Assembly (NCBI GenBank): GCA_030149285.1
Contig: JASBRU010000008.1
Span: forward strand, 161,258 to 225,257
DNA length: 64,000 bases
Origin: Flavobacteriales bacterium
GTDB lineage: Bacteria > Bacteroidota > Bacteroidia > Flavobacteriales > JASBRU01
Reading direction: 5' to 3'
Under the pieces are notes generated by a model. The model saw only the letters and a program-made list of their open reading frames with translations. It ran no database searches and was not told the origin of the DNA. Each line of letters opens with the position of its first letter. Positions within the stretch are counted from its first letter, which is position 1. This document shows positions 27,497 to 35,674 of the stretch, in pieces. Made by a program: the position numbers and the translations under genes.

Positions 27497-27877
27497 ATGA
27501 GTGTTATCTTTTCTGTATTAATAGTGATTGTATGTATCCTATTAGTATTAATAGTGTTAGTACAAAATCCTAAAGGCGGTGGTTTATCATCTGCTTTTGG
27601 CGGAAGCGGTACACAAATGATGGGTGTGCAAAAAACAAATGACTTTTTAGAGAAAGGAACATGGTTTTTAGCAATTGCACTAGTGGTACTTACATTGCTA
27701 TCTAATGTAATGGTAAGTAAAGGAGATGGATCATCATCTACAGAAGGTGCAGATTCATCAATATTAGGGGAAGATGTAACACCGGACCCTGCTGCTGACC
27801 AAAATAATTACCAAGTACCTACAGGAGTACAACAAAACTCTGGTGGAGAAATTAATTTTGACGAGACAGAAGAATAA
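27497..27877 (+). CDS. secG: Preprotein translocase subunit SecG
   Basis: A 126-residue protein with two transmembrane helices (about 3-23 and 51-70) around the signature Gln-Asn-Pro-Lys-Gly-Gly-Gly-Leu-Ser-Ser-Ala-Phe-Gly-Gly. The tail is acidic, Asn/Gln/Gly-rich and longer than in E. coli. SecG assists SecYEG in protein export. It is followed by a strong terminator, closing the miaB-secG unit. Confidence 0.93.
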   Translation: MSVIFSVLIVIVCILLVLIVLVQNPKGGGLSSAFGGSGTQMMGVQKTNDFLEKGTWFLAIALVVLTLLSNVMVSKGDGSSSTEGADSSILGEDVTPDPAADQNNYQVPTGVQQNSGGEINFDETEE

Positions 27878-27899
27878 TTTCTGACAAAATAATATACAA

Positions 27900-27932
27900 A
27901 ATGCCAGCCTGACATAAAGCTGGCATTTTTTT
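27900..27932 (+). terminator. Intrinsic terminator after secG
   Basis: AATGCCAGC, 10-nt loop, GCTGGCATT then a run of T: a 9-bp stem 22 bp past the secG stop, separating secG from groESL. Confidence 0.92.
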
Positions 27933-27942
27933 TGGCTCAATA

Positions 27943-27976
27943 TGTCAGTTTTAAGCACTGGCATAATTTCTGACAG
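27943..27976 (+). promoter_or_regulatory. Candidate regulatory element upstream of groES (TGTCAG...CTGACA)
   Basis: TGTCAG (27943-27948) and CTGACA (27970-27975) form a 6-bp inverted repeat. Between the arms lies TGGCATAATTTCTGA, which partly resembles a sigma-54 -24/-12 element (TGGCA...TTGC) but lacks the final GC. Two more CTGACA copies occur just upstream (27881-27886 and 27909-27914). No CIRCE (HrcA) repeat is present. It lies about 55 bp before the groES ATG. Confidence 0.4.
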
Positions 27977-28032
27977 TAGAGCTATGTAATTTTTAAAACA
28001 CAAATTGTTAAACCATAAATAATCAACTAAAA

Positions 28033-28311
28033 ATGGCTGATTTAAACATTAAACCACTAGCGGATAGAGTTCTTGTAGAGCCTGCGGAAGCAGAGACTAA
28101 AACAGCTTCCGGAATTATTATCCCTGATACTGCTCAAGAAAAACCACAGCGAGGTAAAGTAGTAGCTGTTGGTAATGGAAAAAAAGATGAGCCTATGACT
28201 GTAAAAGTAGGCGATATGGTACTTTACGGTAAGTTTTCTGGTACTGAACTAAAGCTAGAAGGTAAAGACTATATGATTATGCGTGAAGCAGACATTCTTG
28301 CAATTGTTTAA
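28033..28311 (+). CDS. groES: Co-chaperonin GroES
   Basis: A 92-residue chaperonin-10 of normal length: [11 protein letters not shown] at the start, the mobile loop around Thr-Ala-Ser-Gly-Ile-Ile-Ile-Pro (residues 24-31), and Gly-Lys-Val-Val-Ala-Val-Gly-x-Gly after it. It caps the GroEL folding chamber. groEL follows after 24 bp in the usual bicistronic operon. Confidence 0.97.
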   Translation: MADLNIKPLADRVLVEPAEAETKTASGIIIPDTAQEKPQRGKVVAVGNGKKDEPMTVKVGDMVLYGKFSGTELKLEGKDYMIMREADILAIV

Positions 28312-28329
28312 CAATCCCAAAAAAACTAA

Positions 28330-29973
<1,644 letters not shown>

Positions 29974-29993
29974 TCAGGTTACAAAATAGATTT

Positions 29994-30021
29994 AAAAGCC
30001 CGCTTTTTAGCGGGCTTTTTT
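29994..30021 (+). terminator. Intrinsic terminator after groEL
   Basis: AAAAGCCCGCT, short loop, AGCGGGCTTTTTT: stem of 7 GC-rich pairs plus the A/T flanks, 20 bp past the groEL stop. Confidence 0.92.
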
Positions 30022-30115
30022 ATGTTTAAAATTTTGTTTTTCAGTAGGTTAAAAAACTAAATGATTTACTTGTGTTAAATTTTTTACATGTAAGTCAAAT
30101 AAATATTCATTTTAG

Positions 30116-30145
30116 TTGTGCAGATAGAAAAATAGATTACATTTG
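30116..30145 (+). promoter_or_regulatory. Promoter of the polyamine operon
   Basis: TTG (30116-30118), exactly 19 nt, TACATTTG (30138-30145). This is the consensus Bacteroidota promoter with optimal spacing. It gives a leader of about 48 nt before the first gene. Confidence 0.7.
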
Positions 30146-30163
30146 CTCGCTTTTTTGACGCAA

Positions 30164-30183
30164 GGCCAATAACTAAATTGGTC
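30164..30183 (+). other. Leader hairpin before the polyamine operon
   Basis: GGCCAAT, 6-nt loop, ATTGGTC forms a 7-bp stem (one G-T wobble). It lies wholly in the predicted 5' leader, 16 bp before the TTG start codon. No T tract follows, so it is not a simple terminator. Confidence 0.4.
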
Positions 30184-30199
30184 TATACTTTAGAAGTAG

Positions 30200-30856
30200 T
30201 TGACAAATAACTATTTAAACCCGAATAAGTCTATTGAGAATAGGTTTGATGGGGTTGCGGATGCACTAGCATCCGAGGGGTATGTAATAATAGATAACTT
30301 CCTTTCTTCTGAGGAGGTTGAATTACTTTTATCAGTGCTAAAGCATTATATAGAAAGTGACCGACTTAAAAAGGCCGGTATTGGTACAGCCTATCAATAT
30401 CAAGTAAACAGAGAAGTTAGGGGCGACTATATAAAATGGGTAGAGCCAAGTCAGGCACTACCTCCAACACAAACTTTTATAGACTACCTAAAAGACTTAA
30501 TAGCGTACTTAAATCGTACTTGCTTTTTGGGCTTAAAAGATTTTGAAGTACATTATACCATGTACCCAAAAGGTACTTACTATGATAAGCATATAGATAG
30601 ATTTAAACTGAATGATGCCAGAGTTATATCTATGGTAACATATTTAAATAAAGACTGGAAAGAAGGAGATGGTGGAGAACTAATCCTTTATCCTGAAGAT
30701 AAACCGGCTATATCTATTCAGCCTACATCTGGCAGAATGATATGCTTTAGAAGTGATAGTATAGAGCATGAAGTGCTAACTACTAATACTGAAAGGTATA
30801 GTATTACGGGCTGGTTACTCAATCAAATTAGTGAACTTACATTTATCAATCAATAA
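30200..30856 (+). CDS. 2-oxoglutarate/Fe(II)-dependent oxygenase
   Basis: A 218-residue prolyl-4-hydroxylase-type oxygenase. The Fe ligands are present in order: His131-x-Asp133 and His190 (Ser-Ile-Glu-His-Glu-Val), with Arg199 nine residues on to bind 2-oxoglutarate. Met-Tyr-Pro-Lys-Gly precedes the His. The start is a TTG directly after an in-frame stop; no in-frame ATG lies early enough. The stop overlaps the next ATG (TAATG), coupling it to the arginine-decarboxylase-type gene. I infer hydroxylation of an operon product or a protein; the substrate is not known. Confidence 0.85.
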   Translation: MTNNYLNPNKSIENRFDGVADALASEGYVIIDNFLSSEEVELLLSVLKHYIESDRLKKAGIGTAYQYQVNREVRGDYIKWVEPSQALPPTQTFIDYLKDLIAYLNRTCFLGLKDFEVHYTMYPKGTYYDKHIDRFKLNDARVISMVTYLNKDWKEGDGGELILYPEDKPAISIQPTSGRMICFRSDSIEHEVLTTNTERYSITGWLLNQISELTFINQ

Positions 30857-32247
30857 TGAAAAACAAGTATTTCGACATCGTAGACCAAACACATGTTTTC
30901 CCACAAGAAGAGTTTTATGTGGAAGAAAATGAGTTATACTTCCATAATGTAAACCTTATGGATGTTATTAAGCAATACGGCACACCAACACGCATTACCT
31001 ATTTACCAAAAATATCTGAGAACATACAGCGTGCTAAGCGTTGGTTTAATGTAGCTATTGCAAAGGCAGACTATCAAGGTACTTATAACTATTGCTATTG
31101 CACCAAAAGTTCTCATTTTTCATTTGTAATGGAAGAGGCTTTGAAAAATGATATTCACATAGAAACTTCATCTGCTTTTGATATTAACTTAGTGGATGCA
31201 CTATATGAGTCGGGTAAAGTAAATAAGAACACATTTATTGTTTGTAACGGATACAAAAAGAATGTATACTTAGATAATATTGCACGCCTTATAAATGATG
31301 GTTTTAAAAATGTGGTGCCCATTATGGACAATAACCGCGAGTTAGAGCGTTTAGCACCAAGATTAAAAGCGCCTTGCAATATTGGTATTCGTATAGCGTC
31401 TGAAGAAGACCCTAAATTTGAGTTTTATACCTCTCGTTTAGGAATAGGATATAAAGACATAGTTGAGTACTACAAGAACTATGTAAAAGATGTAAAGAAT
31501 GTGAAATTAAAAATGCTGCATTTTTTCATTAACACAGGTATTACAGATACCGCTTACTATTGGAACGAATTGGCAAAATGTGTGAAAGTATACTGTGAGT
31601 TAAAGGCAGTTTGCCCAGACTTAGATTCATTAAACATTGGCGGTGGTTTTCCAATTAAAAACTCATTGTCTTATGATTATGACTATGAGTATATGGCTGA
31701 AGAGATAGTACATCAAATAAAAATAATGTGTAATGCAAAAGGTGTAAAAGAGCCAAATATTTTTACTGAATTTGGTTCGTACACTGTAGCAGAGTCAGGA
31801 GCAATCCTATATTCTATTTTAGACCAAAAGAAACAAAACGACAAAGAACACTGGAACATGATTGATAGCTCTTTCATGACTACTTTGCCGGACACATGGG
31901 CTATCAATAAGCGCTTTATTATGTTGGCAGTAAATAACTGGGATAAAGAGTACGAGCGTGTATTTTTAGGAGGTTTAACTTGCGATAGCGATGATTATTA
32001 CAACTCAGAGGCACATGCAAATGCTATATACTTACCCAAGTTTGATGCAAAGAAAACACAATACATAGGTTTCTTTCATACGGGTGCTTACCAAGATTCT
32101 ATTAGTGGTTTTGGTGGTTTACAACATTGCTTAACTCCTGCGCCAAAGCATGTAGTAATTGATGTAGATGAGGATGGAGAAGTACATACTAAGTTGTTTG
32201 CAAAAGAACAGAGTTATAAATCTATGCTTAAAATATTAGGTTACTAA
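30856..32247 (+). CDS. Arginine decarboxylase-like, fold III PLP enzyme
   Basis: A 463-residue alanine-racemase-fold decarboxylase. Predicted PLP lysine is Lys84 in Tyr-Cys-Thr-Lys-Ser-Ser. The phosphate-binding Gly-Gly-Gly-Phe-Pro is at 262-266, the catalytic Cys376-Asp377 in Leu-Thr-Cys-Asp-Ser-Asp-Asp, and the PLP-contacting Gly-Ala-Tyr412 is present. The usual His-x-Gly-Ser motif is replaced by His-Phe-Phe-Ile-Asn-Thr-Gly. Genes for agmatinase and a deoxyhypusine-synthase-family enzyme follow, so the substrate is probably arginine (product agmatine), though another basic amino acid is possible. Stop and next ATG overlap. Confidence 0.82.
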   Translation: MKNKYFDIVDQTHVFPQEEFYVEENELYFHNVNLMDVIKQYGTPTRITYLPKISENIQRAKRWFNVAIAKADYQGTYNYCYCTKSSHFSFVMEEALKNDIHIETSSAFDINLVDALYESGKVNKNTFIVCNGYKKNVYLDNIARLINDGFKNVVPIMDNNRELERLAPRLKAPCNIGIRIASEEDPKFEFYTSRLGIGYKDIVEYYKNYVKDVKNVKLKMLHFFINTGITDTAYYWNELAKCVKVYCELKAVCPDLDSLNIGGGFPIKNSLSYDYDYEYMAEEIVHQIKIMCNAKGVKEPNIFTEFGSYTVAESGAILYSILDQKKQNDKEHWNMIDSSFMTTLPDTWAINKRFIMLAVNNWDKEYERVFLGGLTCDSDDYYNSEAHANAIYLPKFDAKKTQYIGFFHTGAYQDSISGFGGLQHCLTPAPKHVVIDVDEDGEVHTKLFAKEQSYKSMLKILGY

Positions 32248-33107
32248 TGGAAACGAATAACAATTATGCGGGAATACCCGATGAGTTTGCTCAATTAGAT
32301 ACTGCAAAAGTAGTACTGATTCCTGTGCCTTATGATGGCACAAGTACTTGGGGAAAAGGAGCAGATAAAGGACCGGATGCTTTTTTAGATGCTTCTGCCA
32401 ATATGGAGTTGTATGATATAGAAACGGGTACAGAGGTTTATAAACAAGGTGTGTATTTAGCAGATGCTGTAACTGAAAACTCATCTCCCGAAGCAATGGT
32501 AGATGCAGTACATCAGTCGGCTTTAAGCTACTTAAACCAAGGTAAATTTGTAACTCTTTTTGGAGGAGAACACTCTATCAGTATTGGTTCTATTAGAGCT
32601 TATGCAGATAAGTATGATGATTTAACCGTATTACAAATAGATGCACATACAGATTTACGCCCGGAATATATGGGCTCTGCATGCAACCATGCTTGTGCCG
32701 TATATGAATCTAGCAAAAAGCATAACCTTATTCAGGTGGGTATACGTAGTATGGATGAGAGCGAATTAGAGCATATGAATGCCGATAAGGTATACTTTGC
32801 TCACCAGATTATGGATAATGATGATTGGATGGATAGAGCCATCTCACAGATGGGAGAGAACGTGTTTATTACTATAGACCTAGATGCATTTGATCCTTCA
32901 ATATTACCACACACTGGCACTCCGGAACCGGGAGGTATGGGATGGTATCAAACCCTAAAATTTTTAAAGAAGGTTATTGATGCCAAAACTATGGTAGGCT
33001 TTGATATAGTTGAGCTTTGCCCAAGTGTGCAAAGTAAACCATCAGACTTCCTAGCCGCTAAACTATACTATAAATTATTAAGCTATAAATTTTTACAAAA
33101 TGACTAA
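32247..33107 (+). CDS. speB: Agmatinase (ureohydrolase family)
   Basis: A 286-residue Mn-dependent ureohydrolase with all metal motifs intact: Gly-Gly-Glu-His109-Ser, Asp132-Ala-His134-Thr-Asp136 and Asp211-Leu-Asp213-Ala-Phe-Asp-Pro. Length and an early Val-Pro-Tyr-Asp-Gly-Thr-Ser match agmatinases rather than arginases. It should hydrolyse agmatine to putrescine and urea, the step after arginine decarboxylase in the same operon. The start codon overlaps the upstream stop and the stop overlaps the next ATG by 8 bp. Confidence 0.9.
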   Translation: METNNNYAGIPDEFAQLDTAKVVLIPVPYDGTSTWGKGADKGPDAFLDASANMELYDIETGTEVYKQGVYLADAVTENSSPEAMVDAVHQSALSYLNQGKFVTLFGGEHSISIGSIRAYADKYDDLTVLQIDAHTDLRPEYMGSACNHACAVYESSKKHNLIQVGIRSMDESELEHMNADKVYFAHQIMDNDDWMDRAISQMGENVFITIDLDAFDPSILPHTGTPEPGGMGWYQTLKFLKKVIDAKTMVGFDIVELCPSVQSKPSDFLAAKLYYKLLSYKFLQND

Positions 33108-34080
33108 TTCTAATCAACCTATATCAGACTTTATAGATAAGTATTTCTTGCACTTTAATGCAGCAACTGTTGTTGATGCAGCAGAGGGATACAAAACTCA
33201 CTTAAACGAAAATGGTAAAATGATGATTACCCTTGCAGGTGCTATGAGTACTGCAGAAATGGGTAAGCTATTAGCCGAAATGATTAGACAAGACAAAGTA
33301 GATATCATTTCTTGTACAGGTGCAAACTTAGAGGAAGACATCATGAATTTGGTAGCGCATTCACACTACAAGCGTGTACCTAATTACCGCGATTTAACTC
33401 CTCAAGAAGAGTGGGCTTTATTAGAAAAAGGCTTGAACCGTGTAACAGATACATGTATACCAGAAGAGGAAGCTTTTAGAAGACTACAAAAGCATATTCA
33501 CGAGATATGGAAAGGAGCAGAAGAGTCAGGCGAGCGTTATTTTCCGCATGAGTATATGTATAAGATGTTGTTGTCGGGCGTATTAGAGCAATACTATGAA
33601 ATTGACCCGGCAAACAGCTGGATGTTGGCTGCAGCAGAAAAGAATTTACCTATTGTAGTACCTGGTTGGGAAGACTCAACTATGGGTAACATATTTGCAT
33701 CTTATTGTATGAAAGGCGAATTGAAGCCAAGTACAATGAAGTCTGGTATTGAGTATATGACTTACTTATCAGATTGGTATATTAAAAACTCTGGAGGTAA
33801 AGGTGTAGGTTTCTTTCAAATAGGAGGAGGTATAGCAGGAGACTTTCCTATTTGTGTAGTGCCAATGTTGTATCAAGATATGGAAATGGAGGATATTCCT
33901 TTCTGGAGCTATTTCTGCCAAATATCAGATTCTACAACTAGTTATGGTTCTTACTCAGGTGCAGTGCCAAATGAAAAAATTACTTGGGGTAAATTGGATA
34001 TTAATACCCCTAAGTTTATTATTGAATCTGACGCTACTATTGTAGCTCCATTGGTATTTGCCAAAGTATTAGGTATGTAA
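33100..34080 (+). CDS. Deoxyhypusine synthase family protein
   Basis: A 326-residue protein of the deoxyhypusine synthase family. The catalytic lysine motif is kept (Thr-Trp-Gly-Lys298), as are Ser-x-Thr-Gly-Ala near 71-75, Gln-Ile-Gly-Gly-Gly-Ile near 240 and the Asp/Glu-rich NAD/spermidine site elements. Bacteria lack eIF5A, the eukaryotic substrate; bacterial members are thought to transfer aminobutyl groups between polyamines (for example making homospermidine), or to have an agmatine-related role. Being last in an operon that makes putrescine supports a polyamine-transfer role. The precise product is not decidable here. Confidence 0.85.
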   Translation: MTNSNQPISDFIDKYFLHFNAATVVDAAEGYKTHLNENGKMMITLAGAMSTAEMGKLLAEMIRQDKVDIISCTGANLEEDIMNLVAHSHYKRVPNYRDLTPQEEWALLEKGLNRVTDTCIPEEEAFRRLQKHIHEIWKGAEESGERYFPHEYMYKMLLSGVLEQYYEIDPANSWMLAAAEKNLPIVVPGWEDSTMGNIFASYCMKGELKPSTMKSGIEYMTYLSDWYIKNSGGKGVGFFQIGGGIAGDFPICVVPMLYQDMEMEDIPFWSYFCQISDSTTSYGSYSGAVPNEKITWGKLDINTPKFIIESDATIVAPLVFAKVLGM

Positions 34081-34166
34081 TTATTTATGTAGCGCGCAAC
34101 CTTTTCATAGGTTCTTGACATCTTAGGAGTAGAGATTCAATTAACCCCTAATTTAATAAGAACCTT

Positions 34167-35126
34167 ATGAAAACAATGCTTAAGAGTATAGGATTAGTAG
34201 CTTCATTTATATTGATAGCTTCATCTTGTACAAAAGACGACAGCACCGACGACTGTATCGATCAATCAAGCATTTCTAACAATTCATGTCCTGAAGTATA
34301 TGACCCTGTCTGTGGTTGTAATGGCTTTACTTATTCAAACTCATGTTTTGCAACCAATGCTGGTGTTAAGTCATGGACATCCGGTCCTTGTACAAGTGAT
34401 TGTATTGGTACTCCGAATCCTTTAATTTTATGTACAGCTGATTATGACCCTGTATGTGGTTGCGATGGAGTTACCTATTCTAATGATTGTATGGCGCAAG
34501 CTGCGGGTATTAAAAAATGGACTTCAGGTGCATGTAATACAATGTGCGATACATATGGTACAGTAGTGCAGAGTATAAACTGGGGCTGTGGTTTAGTTAT
34601 TCGCTTAGATGATGGTCATATTTTAGAACCCATGTCAGTGCCCTCCGGTTTTAACTTAGTAGTAGACCAACGTATTAAGTTCTCTTATACTGTTATGGAT
34701 AATGTAGATCAGACATGTAATGGTGCAGACCCAATTGGTATTGACTGTATTGAGGTAGTGAATGTAACCACATGTGATTCTATTTTACCCTTAGCTAATA
34801 TGCCTACAGGCATGGATGATTACTTGAAGATTAATGCAGCAGTGATAACTGGGGATTGTCTTGATATTACTGTGCAATATGCTGGTGGTTGCCATGAGCA
34901 AGTATTTGATTTATTTCAATCTATACCAACTCCTACACCTGGTTTAACTACTTATGATTTAAAACTTGGGCATGATGCCAAAGGAGATTTATGTCAGGCA
35001 TTAATTACTAAGAATGTTTCTTTTGATTTATCAGGCTTACAAGTATTCGGAACGAACTCCGTTACTTTAAACCTAACTAGTCCTGCTGACCCAGGGTATA
35101 CACAAACACTAACGTATACTTATTAA
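34167..35126 (+). CDS. Lipoprotein with two Kazal-type protease-inhibitor domains
   Basis: A 319-residue lipoprotein: signal peptide with lipobox Ala-Ser-Ser-Cys21. Two Kazal domains occupy about residues 41-75 and 89-123, each with the Tyr-Asp-Pro-Val-Cys-Gly-Cys-(Asn/Asp)-Gly-x-Thr-Tyr-Ser-Asn core and six-Cys pattern. A C-terminal domain of about 190 residues has further Cys residues and no clear match. Kazal domains block serine proteases; a surface or periplasmic inhibitor is inferred. It has its own terminator and stands alone. Confidence 0.85.
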   Translation: MKTMLKSIGLVASFILIASSCTKDDSTDDCIDQSSISNNSCPEVYDPVCGCNGFTYSNSCFATNAGVKSWTSGPCTSDCIGTPNPLILCTADYDPVCGCDGVTYSNDCMAQAAGIKKWTSGACNTMCDTYGTVVQSINWGCGLVIRLDDGHILEPMSVPSGFNLVVDQRIKFSYTVMDNVDQTCNGADPIGIDCIEVVNVTTCDSILPLANMPTGMDDYLKINAAVITGDCLDITVQYAGGCHEQVFDLFQSIPTPTPGLTTYDLKLGHDAKGDLCQALITKNVSFDLSGLQVFGTNSVTLNLTSPADPGYTQTLTYTY

Positions 35127-35159
35127 TTTTCTTTATATAAATCGTTCTTTGATTCAACA

Positions 35160-35189
35160 AAAAGCCCGCTAGTTTACTAGCGGGCTTTT
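35160..35189. terminator. Bidirectional intrinsic terminator
   Basis: AAAAGCCCGCTAGT, 2-nt loop, ACTAGCGGGCTTTT: a perfect 14-bp stem between the convergent Kazal lipoprotein and yqeY genes, with A and T tracts on both sides. Confidence 0.95.
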
Positions 35190-35218
35190 ACTTGCTCTAA
35201 ATAGTGATAAACTATATA

Positions 35219-35671
35219 CTAGGTATTTAATAGTTCCTTAACGATGTTAGATATGGTTTTGCCATCTGCCTTGCCTGCTAATTGCTTAGAGGCCATACCC
35301 ATTACTTTACCCATATCTTGTGGTGAGCTTGCACCAACTTGATTAATAATGTCCCCAAGTACTTTTTTAAGCTCTTCTTCGCTCATTTGTTCCGGTAAGT
35401 ACTTAGCTATTACTTTTGATTGTGCCAATTCCGGTTCAGCTAAATCTGTTCTACCTTGCTCAATATAAATAGCCGCAGAATCTTTGCGTTGCTTTTGTAA
35501 TTTTTGCAACAATTTCAGCTCAGCATCTTCTGTTAATTCTTCAGATGCTCCGGTTTCGGTTTGTGCTAATAAAATAGCACTTTTAATTGCACGCAATGCT
35601 TCTAAGGTCTCTTTGTCCTTAGCGCGCATTGCTGTTTTTATGTCTTCGTTTATTTGTGTGCTTAAGCTCAT
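35219..35671 (-). CDS. GatB/YqeY domain protein
   Basis: A 150-residue protein of the YqeY family: Arg-Ala-Lys-Asp-Lys-Glu-x-Leu-Glu-Ala-Leu-Arg near 16-27, a Gln-Arg-Lys-Asp-Ser-Ala helix, Tyr-Leu-Pro-Glu-Gln-Met and the Asp-Met-Gly-Lys-Val-Met-Gly motif near 120. The fold matches the tRNA-binding tail of GatB amidotransferase; the role of the stand-alone form is not established. It lies 3 bp after ftsZ and ends the dcw transcript. Confidence 0.9.
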   Translation of the reverse strand: MSLSTQINEDIKTAMRAKDKETLEALRAIKSAILLAQTETGASEELTEDAELKLLQKLQKQRKDSAAIYIEQGRTDLAEPELAQSKVIAKYLPEQMSEEELKKVLGDIINQVGASSPQDMGKVMGMASKQLAGKADGKTISNIVKELLNT

Positions 35672-35674
35672 GTT

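Noticed and set aside
27933..28032. CIRCE/HrcA operator before groES
   Set aside because: No TTAGCACTC-N9-GAGTGCTAA-like repeat is present.
33100..34080. True eIF5A-type hypusination
   Set aside because: No eIF5A gene is visible and bacteria use EF-P; the family assignment is kept but a polyamine-transfer role is preferred.
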